Source: Nematostella vectensis (taxonomy: Eukaryota > Cnidaria > Anthozoa > Actiniaria > Edwardsiidae). Taken from it: 64,000 nt of DNA. Made by a program: the position numbers and the translations under genes. The notes under the pieces were generated by a model. The model saw nothing but the letters and a program-made list of their open reading frames with translations. It was not told the DNA's origin and ran no database searches. Below are positions 12,190-39,356 of this stretch, one piece after another (the first letter of the stretch is position 1; each line of letters begins with the position of its first letter). The stretch lies in contig NC_064044.1 of the NCBI RefSeq assembly GCF_932526225.1, positions 5,916,747 through 5,980,746 on the forward strand, in the 5' to 3' direction.

Positions 12190-13780
12190 CCTTTGCCGAA
12201 CAAGACTTGCAGCAAAGCTGGGCGAAGTTCGATACAAACAAATTCATTTTAATGGAAAAATAAAACACAAACACGGTAACTCATTTTCCTGGATTTAATT
12301 CTGCATCATTTGATGCTTAAAATCTATATACAAGAACTAAAATAGAGACCCAGATCTCTTTCATTAAAATTCTGAATGACATTACATAAAGACTGGGACC
12401 TGGACAAAATGCACCCTCCAAGGAAGATGGAAAAATAGATTTTGTGATGGCTCGATAAGTGTGAGAGTGGGGTGGGCACATGAAGGCGAGGCTCTCAGAT
12501 AGACAACAAAAACACGGTGTCAAAAGTGCCTTGGTCGCGAAGCTTCTTAAAGCTTAAGCCTTCAATTTTCAAGTAAGAAAAAAGCTAAGCCCGTGAACCT
12601 TTCTAAAAACGCAAAATTGCGAACCATTTACCCGAGAACCTCGTCCTTGCGTGCGCCTTTCTTCTCTCGCATTTCGAACCGAGTGAAAATGATGCAAGTA
12701 GTCACAGGGAACTGGATGTCAGTTCGCATTATCGGGGTTCTCCTGACAGAGTCAGATACAGGACGCGCCTATAAGAGTCAAGGAAACGGATGGAAACAAC
12801 CGCTCACAAAACTACTTTAAAATCGTGCTGTTTGGCTTCTAGCACAATGGAACACCGATAATTTGAACTCGGGTCTCGAACTCCCCGATATATCGCGCTG
12901 TTTTTCGTTTATTTTAAATTTTCGAGTTAAGGGGATCCTCTTTATTGGCAAAAAGGCATACAAAGTATCCTTATGTAAAATTTCAAGTTGGTTAAATGAG
13001 CATATTGGGTTAATGTCGGAAACAGTTGAGGTATTACTGTGTCTAGTTGTTAATTTGTGACTATTTCAAATTTTCTAGTGGCAAAACAGAAATTCTTGTT
13101 ACAATTGCTAGCTACGACTCTAATAAATAAGTCACATGTAACTTCTCTTGTTTAAACATTTCAGGAAGAATGTCGAATCTAGCAAAAATGGGGAATATCT
13201 CCCTACATTTTCCTACATGGAATATCTGGAAACTCTTAAAATTATCACTCAATATTATAAGGCTTGGCGAATCTAGGAATTATGTCAATTCTAGTTTAGC
13301 CAGGTCCAAAATGTAAAATAAAATTACATCTCTTTGTTAAATATATTAGTTATCATCTTTGGATAGTTACCGATTAAAAGAGGTGTATTTCGCTTGGTAG
13401 GCGTCACTGTGGAAACAAGAGAAACGAGACCTCTGCTCGCAAGGAATTAGAATAATATCTCTTCTGATTTATAATCGACTTTCTGATAAGTTGAAGTCAA
13501 TATGGGGTAAAACTAACCCCTTATCCTTGAAACCCAGGAATTTTTTTTAAGCAGTAAAACAGAAAAACCCTGGGTTTGTCGAAGTACTGATGGTGTAAAA
13601 CTGTCAATTCATCCAGGATTTTTTCTATAAGCGCTAAGACAGAAAACCCCTAGGTTTTTGAGAGTGCTTTCACTCTTACAGTGATATAATTAATACAATT
13701 AATTTACATTTAAAACTTTTTCTAAGTCTGCCATAATGGATACCCTTGAATGGTTATTGTTGGATGGTGAGCTGTACAGA
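12190..13780. other. Between ZnT and PAS kinase 3' ends, no gene seen
   Basis: Lies between two convergent genes. AT-rich with scattered short frames, none with family resemblance. TTTATT hexamers at 12907 and 12953 could serve as reverse-strand poly(A) signals for PAS kinase, but the choice cannot be made from sequence alone. Confidence 0.45.
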
Positions 13781-14014
13781 CTAACTGCGCGCATGTATTC
13801 TTGGTTCTCCCGCTGGTATCCGCCCTTAAAATTTTGTTGCATGGCTGACTACGGCGCATGTGTTTCCGGGTTTCCCCGCTGACCCATCTTATTTCTCACT
13901 TCAGATATTGTTTCATTGTGTACCCCCGCTGACCAATCTCATTTCTCACTTCAGAAACTGTTTCGTGGTGTACTGGACAGTGCACATGGGCTATAGTACC
14001 CTCGCTGACCGATC

Positions 14015-28566
<14,552 letters not shown>

Positions 28567-29870
28567 TTTGTACGCTCGTTTTCAAATGCGAAGCAACTGC
28601 GCGCCTAAAGTTCGGAAGGTCATCGGACAGCGTTCGGTGTTCCGAGTTCAGGCCATTATTACCGCTCGTCGGATTTTAAATGTTTTTAAAGCTGCACGGT
28701 TTAACCTTTCATGGGATTTTCTTCCTGCACATTTTACAGTGATGAGCAACGCAACGGTAATTCAATCGACATTTTTCTTAATTTTGTTGAGTGCACACTG
28801 GCGACGCTAGTTAGGAGTATGGGCGTGGAATACCTTTTTCTATACCAGGAACCTGGGAACTGAGATAGGTACGACGGCTCCAACTTTTAGTTATAATTTA
28901 AAAGATATACAATCTTGGATTATTATAACTATGAAATTCTTTGAAAAATATAATGAATGTTGGTAAATCAGAGAGTCGCAAAATAAAGTATTTTTCGTTT
29001 ATAAGTGTCTGTTTTAAGTCATAGCGGCCCGGGCTCATACTCACTGTATATGCCCCTTGTCATAGTTAGTTATACTATTTTAGAAATAAAATAGGAATCG
29101 TTTTACCTTTAGGCCAACTACGCTTGTTGCCGGCCCTGTTCCGGCTAGTTCCGCTTCTAATAAAAACAACGTTATATATAAAAAAAAAAAAAAAACTGGA
29201 CTTGAAGAGATTCAAATATTATAAATTTACTCGGCAAAGATCGAATTGCATAAAAAAAATCAAATTAATCAGATGTCATGGCGATTAAATTTGATATAGA
29301 CAACTCTCATAGGTCTTGTTATTGCACTGTTGCTATTTGGAAGGTAAATATTTACTGTTTAAATGTAATAATTTCCGGTCAAATAGATTACAGTAAATCA
29401 AGTCTGTAAGTTGTTTTGGCACGTTGGCTTTGGCTACATAAATATTTTTATAGGTCCTTCGGTAGAGATAGAAGGTCCATAAAAACGAACATTCGTATCT
29501 CCTCGTTTCGTCTTGCAATACTAGTGCCAGTGCGCCTGCAAGCGATACTTGCAATCAACCTCGTTCCCAATGCCTCTATCAGTACGCTACGGAGAGCCAA
29601 CAAATCAAACCCAAGACAGGGGGGATCTAGCTTTTCGCTAAAGGGGGGTTTGGCTCAGTGACAAAGGAAGGAGGGGGTAATTTTTTTTTGTTACATGGTT
29701 TTCTGGCAGCCCAAGGGAGGGGGTTAAACCCCTAAACCCTTCCCCTAGATCCGCTACTGCAAGACAGATTCAAAGAGAATATCGAAGGGAAATGACGAAC
29801 ATTTAGAATTTATGGCGCGGGCACCCTGTAGAAATCTGACCGTATGGACTGGAAAATAGTATCATCCAAG
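28567..29870. promoter_or_regulatory. Divergent promoter region between PASK and PDCD2L
   Basis: The two genes are head-to-head with start codons 1.3 kb apart. Both starts sit in AANATGGCG contexts: ACAAAATGGCG for PASK (reverse strand) and CCAAGATGGCGG at 29866-29877 for PDCD2L. The latter matches the known YY1 motif that overlaps start codons of many short-leader housekeeping genes. No TATA box stands out. Whether one bidirectional promoter serves both is inferred, not shown. Confidence 0.45.
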
Positions 29871-29877
29871 ATGGCGG
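29866..29877 (+). promoter_or_regulatory. YY1-like motif over the PDCD2L start codon
   Basis: CCAAGATGGCGG matches the core AANATGGCGG, with the ATG being the start codon itself. This arrangement is known for genes with very short leaders. Assignment rests on the motif alone. Confidence 0.5.
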
Positions 29878-32800
29878 ATCCGTTGCTGTTAGGACTCGCA
29901 GATGAACAGATAAAAAGCAGCGAAAACCCCAATAATGACTGGACGATTAGTAAGCTTGGTGGTCTGCCGGTAAGCAAAGCTTTGTATAGAACTATGTCCA
30001 ACTGATTCTTTATTTAATCCGTGATTGGATTATTCATGATTTCGTTTGCTTCACACGTTAGCGTTCACGCGAAGGGAAGCTTATAATTAAATTTAGACCT
30101 TATTAAACTAGATTGCGTAATATCTGATAGTACGGAATAATTCAGACCCTTAACATGAGTGTACTATGCTTGAACCTGGGATGGGGGGATGGGGGGAGGG
30201 GGCTGCATATCTGTCATCTTATCTGCATAAGAGAGCTTTCAAAATAATTTTGGGCCCCATCACAAAATATCCCCAAAACAAAAGCTGATTATATAATGAC
30301 ATGTATAATAAAAGTTTGTCATTTGTTTTCGATAATCATTTCATTCATTTGGAAATTTATTTATATCCATCACAGGACTGGTTATTAGGGCCTCCTAGTA
30401 CACTCCCATCATGTGGCTTATGCAATAGGAGACTTCCCTTGATTGCACAGCTGTACTGCCCCCTTTATAACTCCCCATATCACCGAGTGATGTACATCTT
30501 TGGTTGTCCAAGCTCATCCTGCTGGAACAAGCAGCAAAGGTGCAAAATCTTGTTCATTAAAACTATGGTGGTAGCTAGGGGCTCCACCATATTACATAGA
30601 TACTGTTGATGTTACAACATTTTTACAGAGCATGCTTTTTTAGAGGCTTAGATTAGCCAATCAAATGCAACCTTTGTGTTGAAGTATTTTGTTTGACGTT
30701 CACTTAGTCCACAGAAAAATGTATGGTTGCTGAACTCCCTCCGTACATTTTGTATGCTTTTGTACCCATGCTAAACTCCACAAATTTCACAATAAACTCC
30801 CTCCATATATATGTTGTGTATGTTTTTGTAACCATGCTATGGATTTAGGTTAATTAGGCCCCTAGCGAACCCTCATCCTCACCCACCCCACCCCCATATC
30901 ATTTTTCTACCTGCACAAATGAATGAGCTAAGAAAAAGAAATTAAACCAGAATTGAATCCTAGCTTAATGTAATGCCTTTTTTTCTGCCTGTACAGTTGG
31001 CAAGTGCTTCGAGGGCAAGTTCTTGAGGAAATGAATACCCAACCAACTACAGGAGAGAAGGTTTGATATGGTAGTGAACACTACTCTGTACTACCCAGTC
31101 TTGATTTACATATTCAGGGGGAGAGGGCTAGTGTACCTTTGACTCACCCTTATACAAAACAAATAAGAGAAAATCAAAAGAACAGAGTAGTCAAGCCATA
31201 GTACATTGCATAGGTATATCGCACTGGTTGTGACCTCCTTTTTCACCATATAACCACATTCACTTGTCTTCAATGGCTCTTGCTAGTTTTTTTTTTACTC
31301 TATTTTTAGGCTTTGAGTTCTGATGATGTTGATGACTGGGGCGATGATGCCAATGACTGGGGAGAGTAAGTGAAAATATTGCTAATTATTATGAAAATTG
31401 GATTCATTATTTCTGCTTAATTGGCTCAGAGCATGTACTATTATTAGAGAATTGACTCCCATAAGCATTTGAATAACCCCAAATGAGGGCCAGTATTGCT
31501 AATTATTATGAAAATTGGATCCATTATTTCTGCTTAATTGGCTAAGAGCATGTACTATTAGAGAACTGACTCCCATGAGCATTTGAATAACCCCAAATGA
31601 GGGCCAGGTAGCAGGCTATTTTTTGGCGAATTTGAAACAAATTGATGTTGTTGTTTATATTTTCAGAAGTAATGAATCAAACTTAGTCATGAATGATCTA
31701 GAGGTTGCTGCAAGCAAACTGTCATTACAAAACCCTGCACAACACCCTGGCAATGACAACAACACCTCCACAACTACGAAATTTTTAGAAATATCATCAA
31801 ATTCTACCCAACAAAATATATCAGCTGATACCTTGGAAACACCATTCTTTGTGCCATACTACATAAATGTATTTGAAGACTCATCAAATGCCAATAGTGG
31901 TGCCTTTACAAAGCATGAGAGGCAGCTGTTACAGAGATACCAGGCGGATGAGGGAGTGAATGTGATGGACTGGGTTAGGGGAGATTTGGATGATATCTAT
32001 GAAGCTGTTGGGGGAAATGCTGGTGAGAAATATGAAAAGGAGTCTGTTCGACATGGTGACAAAGGCTTCCATAAATTCCATAAACAGCTACTGTCATGTC
32101 CTCAGCAGTGTTTAAGGTAATTACTGTTAGTGTTTTATTTGATACCTGTCATGCCTTTTGTCTACTCTTAGTGTATGTGTAGTAGACAATGCCAAACCTT
32201 GTCTTTCAAAAATGTTTTTTTTCTCCCACAATTTAAACTGTAAAAAATAAAGGTCCATTTTTCCAAATTTTTCCGCCTTGTGGAATTTGAGAAGAAAAGT
32301 GAAGCTTTGGCAAGATAGGACTTTGTTTACAGCATCTTTCACTTTTTTATATTCTTCATTAAACAAAGTAGTGAATTTCAACCCCATAAATGGCCTATTG
32401 TTAGTGGCTGCAAAAAAATTTTCATAGTATGTATAATGTTTGTAGGAAAATAGATTCTATGATGGAGCAGAAAGAAAGAGTTGACTAAATGGCATCCTGA
32501 TATATGACACAAGATGTATCTAATTTTATTGAAACCATTAGTGTTTTTTTTTTTATTTGATACCTGTATTCCCAGCAACCATATTTTGTGTTATTTAATA
32601 AGATCATTAAGTCTCAACTTATGTTTGCTCCTTTTTTTTGTCCCTCTCTTCACTTCCTCAGCAGGGGAGAGGAAATGAGGCAATCATCTGATAAATCAGG
32701 ATAGCGAACTTAACTCATTTTGTCACTTAATCCAATTTCACACTAGGTACCAGTGGGACGGCACACCCTTGTTTATTAACCCTGAAAGTGAGGCCCTAGT

Positions 32801-33383
32801 TGGAGCCACAGGTATACCGATATGCAGCTATTGTAATGCTCCAAGAATCTTTGAGATGCAGTTGATGCCTGCACTGGTAAGCAAGCTTCACGGAGACAAA
32901 GTGCTAAGTGAACCCTTGCTGAAGCAAAATGAGTGCCTTAAACCAGGGAATCATTCTGATCGGAGTAATAAAATGACTGAAAGTAGTGAAGTCGTTGAAA
33001 GAATGTGCACCATTCACTATGGTAATAAAAATGTCTGTTACAAACAAGGTATGTGTGACAGTAATGGAATATTACATGGCAGTTGTGAATCCAGTGTAAA
33101 TCATGACTTAGAAGAGGCTTTAAGAAGTGACAATGTTAATATAGTATCTGATACATTGTGTGACACTGATGGATTACGTGACATTGGTGGATTGTGTGAC
33201 GCTGATGGGTTGTTTGACACTACTCGCCTAAATATTGAGTTTGGAACAGTCATGGTTTACGCTTGTAGTCAAAGTTGCTGGGATGATAGATCAGGTTATC
33301 GGCAGGAATTCATCTTTGTAGAAGCTGATCCAGATGCTCATCTTTTCTTTAGAAAAACAAATAGCAATAAAACTGACAAATAA
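29871..33383 (+). CDS. PDCD2L: PDCD2-like protein (programmed cell death 2-like), 6 exons
   Basis: PDCD2 family zinc-ribbon protein; family members act as chaperones or adaptors in small ribosomal subunit assembly. Exons 29871-29969, 30376-30539, 30997-31060, 31310-31365, 31667-32116, 32747-33383 (TAA) give 1470 nt, 489 aa with agreeing phases. The N-terminal half has the Cys pairs CGLCNRRLPL and CPSSSCW. The C-terminal PDCD2_C domain begins near KFHKQLLSCPQQCLRYQWDG and carries CSYCNAPRIFEMQLMP and CSQSCW. It is longer than human PDCD2L (about 358 aa) because of an Asn/Thr/Ser-rich linker in exon 5 and an insertion of about 100 residues between CSYCNAPR and the last Cys pair that contains Asp-Gly-Leu repeats. 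Confidence 0.93.
31377..31608 (+). repeat. Direct duplication of about 115 bp in PDCD2L intron 4
   Basis: ATTGCTAATTATTATGAAAA through CCCCAAATGAGGGCCAG occurs twice in tandem (first copy 31377-31491, second 31492-31608) with few differences. It begins 11 bp past the donor of exon 4 but does not include it. Confidence 0.9.
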
Positions 33384-34769
33384 GTTATAGATATTTGAAA
33401 TTCATATCTGAAAAACATTTTGGAAAAATGCTTAGTTGTCTTACTACTAAGAATGTACCTTAATTCGTCCTTATAGTTTAGCGTCCGTTTACATGGACGA
33501 GACCAATCACACCATGTAATTCTTCTCTGACAAAAGGTCAATACAAATAATCTTCTATCAACAGCTGTAGACCGCCGGTGATAAATGATAAATAAATAAT
33601 TAAATTTAGGCGGATATTCACTGTTGTTGGAATGCTTAATTATGAGAGCGCAGATTCAGTCGTGAGCAGTGGTCAGATCTAGATATTAACAATGGAAAAT
33701 GCAAGACGTAGCTCATTTGAACCACAATTAGTTCACGATCTCGAACAACACCTAATTTCAAAAATCAACACCAAGAATGCTTGAACCTGGCTTACCAGCT
33801 ACGGGTGATGACCTATGCCTCTCCATAGCTAGGCTTTTGTACTTACCAGGGTAAATCTCCACCAAGAGGATAAGCAAATGTGATTTTATAGCCATTATGC
33901 TTTATAATACGGTTAAGAAGCTTTCAGGCAGATACCAGCCGTTCGTCCAGCCTCGACCCCAGTACTCCACCCCCTGCACGGACAACCATCTTAATGATTT
34001 TGGTTTTCTTGGTTTGTATGACGTTACTGATGATCTTGTTAGACATCCTCTCCATAATACCATAGAGTCCAGGTACCCGCCTTTTACATACTTTTACCAA
34101 TCCTCTTGCTACAGGAATAAAGCGCTTTACCTGTTAGAAGGGAAGGGGAGCTGCTATACCAAGTAGAATTTACAAAAGGCATGGCAACAAGGGAGTTCCA
34201 CTCCTTATCTAAGCATATGAAATGTAAATTCTGATTTAGGCTTGTCGAGAGTTCAGGCATATAAATAACTCTTATAGAGGGAAGGACACAGCAGCAGATT
34301 GAAAGCTTCAATTAAAATGATTAAGAAAATCGTTTGCAATAGCATTATACGAATTTTGCCGAATTCTATGACAGAAGACCTTCCGAAATTAAAAAAAATT
34401 AAAAAAAGATTAAAAATACATCATTCACTATGTTCAGTATTCAACAAAACTTGTAATGAATTTCCGTTTATTTTATTTAGAATTCACTGACATCCTGTCC
34501 CATTCACTGTCCCGTCGGAGCCACCTGTATGCGACAAGGTTCTTTGGAGTAGAGTTGCCTTGAATCTACACATGTTTACTCCGGTATAATGAAAAGTCAT
34601 GCTGGAATTATGGAAATGTGAAATGGGTCACATCGGCACCGAAAAAATGCTCACACTTATCATGTTTCTTGAATATGTTTTATGTATGGTTTTCTTTATC
34701 TCCTGCAAACTGTGAGTAAAAATATATTTGTTTATCACATTCAGATGTGAACTGCCTGATTACTGTGAT
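33384..34769. other. Between PDCD2L and acyl-CoA synthetase 3' ends, no gene seen
   Basis: Convergent 3' flanks. AATAAATAAT near 33588 is a plausible PDCD2L poly(A) signal. Reverse-strand AATAAA at 34467-34472 is a plausible signal for the acyl-CoA synthetase, about 300 nt past its stop. Short frames here show no family resemblance. Confidence 0.5.
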
Positions 34770-37700
34770 CTACTCAGATATCCCAAGCTTCTGCATCGCC
34801 AAGTCCCTCATCGCTCGGCGGTCCACTTTTCCCGTGTTCCCAGATGGGAAGGTCTTCACCAATAACATATATCGAGGCTTCAAACTCAAACCATCGGCTT
34901 CCGGAGGAAATTGCTCTGAGCACCAGGCCTCCAGCTCTGCCAGCCTCACTTCTAAACCTCGATCATTGTTGGCGGCTTTAAGAATAACGCAAGCGCAAAT
35001 CTCCTCGTGAAGCTGCTGATCAGGAACACCGAAGACTACAGCGTCTGACACATCGGCATGTCCTAGAATCACTTTCTCGATTTGCAATGGAGATATCTTT
35101 AATGTTGCGCGTTTAATGAAATCTTTCTTACGCCCAAGAACCTTGACTTTTCCTGATTCATCCATAACACCGATATCTCCCAGTCGGAACCAGCCAGTGG
35201 CTGTTTTTGCTTGCTTGGTTGCCTCGGGGTTACCAACGTATTCTGAGAAAACCATGGCACTCCGAACGCATATTTCACCAGGCGTTCCTCGCGGCACCAC
35301 CTCGTCCCCGTCGCCAACGGTTTTCACCTCGCACCCAGGAACCACTGACAACTCTCCAAAATCATCATCATTCATTCCATCTTTAATAATAATTTTCACG
35401 GCTTGTAACATCCCTTCAGTTGATCCAAATACATGGAAACCTCTAGCGAACGGTAGGCCTTCTAACACACTTGATATCATGGTCTTGGGGTATACTTGTC
35501 CACCGTAATGGAATTCCTCGAAGCTTGAAAGGTCGTACTTTAAATGCAGCTTGTCCTTGGTCAGCTTATGCATCAGTGCAGCGCTAAAGATGCCATTGGT
35601 GCACTTTTCATTCTGCATGATTTCAAACGCGACTTCGTTCATTTCTTCATTTAGAGTTATCTCGGTTGGCACCCACACGATTGTAGAATCGTTCACTACA
35701 CAGCATAAGGTAAGCATGCCCCAGCCCCACGCCATCGGTCGGTCAAAATACTTTATCTCGCGTTCAGCGCGAATATCCTGAGAGATGTCTTTCCAGGTTA
35801 AAACTGAGCACGTGCGACTGAAGCATGTGTGCTGGACAAGTTTTGGGGACCCTGTGCTTCCGGATGTGTAGACTATCACGATAGGGTCATCAATTTGTAC
35901 TTCCGCTTCGGCTAGCGTTAACTTGTGTAGAAGCCCACTTTCTTGACCACGCACAATCAGATCATCATACATGTGAGAATCCAAATCAGTCACGCACTTG
36001 CATGACGTCACATCTCCCAGGGAAACAAGTATTGGATCAGTTTCCTTGGAAATATCAGAGAGCAACTGCTTTATACCTTTTGCTAGCTGCAGCCTCTGGG
36101 TTTCGCGCATGTCAGGGTCGAAGACAACCGCTTGGACTCTTAGATCTTTTATCTGACCAACTTTATCCTGAGACAGCCCCCCAGGTCCCAGTAAAATAGT
36201 GTTTGCACCAAAACGCTGAAGTGCCATAAAGGATACCGCAAACCGAATACTGCTGGCGCCGATGAGAAGCACGTGTTGTCCACGTGACAGACCAAGATCG
36301 AGTAAGGATGCTGCCAGATAGCGAGACCTGAAAAGGATAAAACATAATAACGATTCTTAATCATAGGTACAATTATAATCTTGTGAGGGGTTTTGTTCTA
36401 TTCTCTTATAAATTATCCTGTTGAAGTGTGGACGTTGAAACCACATTATATTTATCGTGAAAGATCAAAGTTCATTTGAATACAAGGTTCCGGTATAAAA
36501 AGTCAACGGTCTTATTTCATACTCGAAAGTCAGCGCAATTACAGAGGCGTTCAAAATATTTTTTTCAACCTTGTGATTTATAGCTGCCCCCCCCCCCCCC
36601 CCCCCCATACTGAAGAGGGCTGATTATTTTAGCGGAGCTCCGCGCCGAGCCCCATACCTAAAAAGGTATACAAGAAAATTACAGGAAAATATAATGGTAA
36701 CAAATATTGGTTATCCATGGACTCGAGTTTTGGTGACGGATGTCCGTCCGTCCCCAAAAGGAGGTGCAAAAAACTGTGGTCACGTGTTGTGTGTTGTCAT
36801 CGATGACGTCACTGAAAGCAAAAAAACGTGATTAAGAGCACAAACATTCATATCTCTTGACAGAAACATTGCTTCACGACATGACGGAAAACATGACATG
36901 ATGCTTCAAATAAGCCCATTTCACTTGGAATAAGGCGGAGAATTTCTCTGAGTACTAAGTAACTAAGAGAAAACAAAATATCAAGTGGGACTTTTTTTAA
37001 ATTGATGCGACTTTTTGTAAAGTGTCATTGAAGTTCGAGCTTTTCGTCCCTGGACTGATACACAGGGCAATAATGATCAAGTAAAAATTATCTTAAAAAG
37101 CCAAAATCTGTTTATGTGCACTTCGGCCTCACGTTGTTTGTGTTTTGAAAATCAGTCCGTAATACAAGGAACCTAAAGCCATTGTAAGAAATTGTGTCTT
37201 CTCTCTCTATCTGGAATTGCGTGTTTTCCAGGTTTTTCCGTCATGTCAAACTTGGCAGGTGTTATGTTTGTGTAAAGGGGGTGCAAAAATATGGTCACGT
37301 GATTTGTGACGTCATCGATGACGTCACTAAAAGCAAAACTATTTCGATTTCATTAAGGACAAAATATCGATATTTCACGAACGAAACATATGACAATCAT
37401 AAAGGTGTCAAGAGGGGTAGACCAATATGGTCACATAATTAAGACGTTATCAATGACGTCACTAGACGCAAAAATATGCTGAAGTCAATAAAATAAAAAA
37501 ATATAAATTTCATGAAAGAAACACCGTACGACAACTAAACTTGTAAGGTGTTATGTACTGTTCTAGTGGGATGCAAGAGTAGAGAGTCAATGATAACCGT
37601 CACGAATATAGGGGTCGCATCTTTGTGTCACTAATGTGGGTTGTAGCACCAATAAATACGGTCACGAAATGAAAAAGATTGAAACATCAAGCACGCAACA

Positions 37701-38577
37701 TTAGTCCATGGCAAATCATAGAAGTCCATGGCAAGTCATGGCAGTCCATGGTAAGTCATGGCAGCCCATGGTAGTCAATGGCTAGTCATGGCAGTCAATG
37801 GTAGTCAATGACTAGTCATGGCAGCCCATGGTAGTCAATGACTAGTACAGTGACTGTATATAACAAGGTGCCATGACTTGCCACTCACTACTATGGACTG
37901 CTATGACTTGCAATTGACTATCGTTGCGTGCTTGATGTTTCAATCTTTTTCATTTCGTGACCGAATTTATTGGTGCTTTAACCCATATTAGTGACACAAG
38001 GATGCGACTCCCTATATTTGTGACGGTTATCATTGACGATTAACCGATGCAAGGAGATAGTCATCGATGATGTCACTAAAAGTAAACATCGTATGACAAC
38101 TAAAACTTGTCATGTGTCATGTAGATGTCAAGGGTGATCTGTGAAATCGTTGGCCAAAACAGAAGATAATAATAATAGTTCATAATTCTTAAATTTAAAG
38201 CGAAAATAAGAAATTTTTTTAGTCGTTTGGAGCTCCGCTTTTAGGCAATGCCTATATCTATATACTACTGAGTACTTGGACATGTTGTGAACCAGCCACA
38301 GGGTACCCGTGTAATGACCACAAAATCTAGGATGCGTTAGTTGTTATACCAACAAACAGTAAAGATCCATTGTTTTCGATTATCTATTTTTATGAACTCA
38401 CCAATCCTTTAACTGCCCATAAGTCATAGCGGCCCTCTCAAGTTTCATGTTGTATATAACAAGAGCCTCGGTGTCGCGTCTTTGCTCGGCCATGGAGTCT
38501 AGTAACTGGTGCAGTGCATAATGGGTCATTGGGCGCTTGTGAGGCACGTGAACATAGCTCAGCTCCTTGGAGTTCAT
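34770..38577 (-). CDS. AMP-forming acyl-CoA synthetase-like enzyme (ANL superfamily), 2 exons
   Basis: Predicted to activate a carboxylic acid with ATP to an acyl-adenylate and pass it to CoA; substrate not determined. Exons 38577-38402 and 36327-34770 (TAG) join as TG|G (Trp59) to give 577 aa. ANL motifs in order: phosphate loop YTSGSTGSPK at about 212, FGSTEG, GWFRLGDIG (GWF-x-GD form), GRKKDFIKR hinge, and GNTGKVDRR with the C-terminal catalytic Lys. The N-terminal exon supplies LAASLLDLGLSRGQ context. The start ATG directly follows CCAAG, which may be an acceptor, so a 5' leader exon or extra N-terminal residues are possible. No targeting signal is obvious. Almost the whole enzyme is in one exon. 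Confidence 0.88.
36740..38140. repeat. Diverged tandem repeats with TGACGTCA (CRE-like) cores in acyl-CoA synthetase intron
   Basis: About five units, roughly 130-200 bp apart, each with GGTCACGTG-like, ATCGATGACGTCACT and AAAGCAAAA blocks (clear at about 36770-36835, 37280-37335, 37420-37465 and 38060-38090). The array lies in the intron between the two exons and is split by the inverted repeat at 37586-38037. TGACGTCA is the CREB/ATF core; a regulatory role is untested. Confidence 0.75.
37586..38037. mobile_element. Foldback element with about 115 bp arms
   Basis: GTCAATGATAACCGTCACGA..GGTCGCATC..GTGTCACTAAT..GAAACATCAAGCACGCAAC at the left is mirrored at the right, ending CGTGACGGTTATCATTGAC-like sequence. 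The centre is a tandem array of AGTCCATGGCA/AGTCATGGC units (about 37706-37830). It sits inside a CRE-like repeat unit. Confidence 0.85.
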
Positions 38578-38869
38578 CTTGGAAATAAAAATAAACGAGA
38601 GAGTTGAGTTTTAACACAAATCCCCAGAAAATGATGTGACAAAAAAACTAAACAAATATAGAATATTTTTTAACTTACTAGGTCGGCAATTTACTGGGTT
38701 ATTTAAATAGGTTGAAAACTGTCGGGCATTAAGTCCATTTAGGAATTCTCACGACTGTCGGGCATATAGCCACTGCGATAATAAATAGGCCTGTGTTGTA
38801 ATGTGAGCATGTCACTGGAAGCTAAATTTACAACGTTCAAGTTGTACATTTGTTGAGATTTGTTTAGAG

Positions 38870-38985
38870 GGGATATAAGGGGGCGCTTATTGGGGAGGGG
38901 GCGCTTATTCTCAAATTCGAGGTCGAAGGGGGGCGCTTATTGGGGATGGAGCTCTTATTTAAAGGAGGGCGCTTATTTGAATCAT
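38870..38985 (+). repeat. Short GGGCGCTTATT tandem repeat
   Basis: Four imperfect units of GGGGGCGCTTATT with spacers of 15-35 bp. A single unit also occurs near 15994. No function evident. Confidence 0.6.
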
Positions 38986-39057
38986 TACGGTGGTTATATA
39001 CCATTTCTATACATATGGAGCTCCGCGCTGGCTCCGCTATAAAAAGATCACTCTGGT

Positions 39058-39356
39058 CACAGGCAGCCCAAGCTCATTATTTTTAATATTTTGACGGTCA
39101 AAATGCTAATAAAATGACTCGCAATAACTCACTTGTTGTGTCGTTTATTACTCAACCGAGTTGGAAGCTATTCCCCAGGGATTCACTGACTCCCCCCCCC
39201 CCCATTATAAATAATTATTCCCTGCCGAATGGCTTTAAACTCGGTCGAGTAATAAACAACACAACGAGTGAGTCATTACGAGTCATTTTATTCATAAACA
39301 CACAAATATGAAGATTTCGAATTTTGACCGTCAAATTAAAGCTTGGACTGCCTGTG
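39058..39356. mobile_element. 299 bp MITE with 7 bp target-site duplication
   Basis: CTCTGGT flanks both sides (39051-39057 and 39357-39363). Terminal repeats CACAGGCAGCCCAAGCT and AGCTTGGACTGCCTGTG match at 16 of 17 positions, and the inner arms continue (TTTTGACGGTCAAAAT, GTTGTGTCGTTTATTACTC). A short C-run sits at the centre. The superfamily is not decided; 7 bp is close to the 8 bp of hAT elements. Confidence 0.9.

Noticed and set aside
31377..31608. PDCD2L intron 4 duplication as another splice-junction duplication
   Set aside because: The repeated unit begins after the donor and does not contain the splice site.
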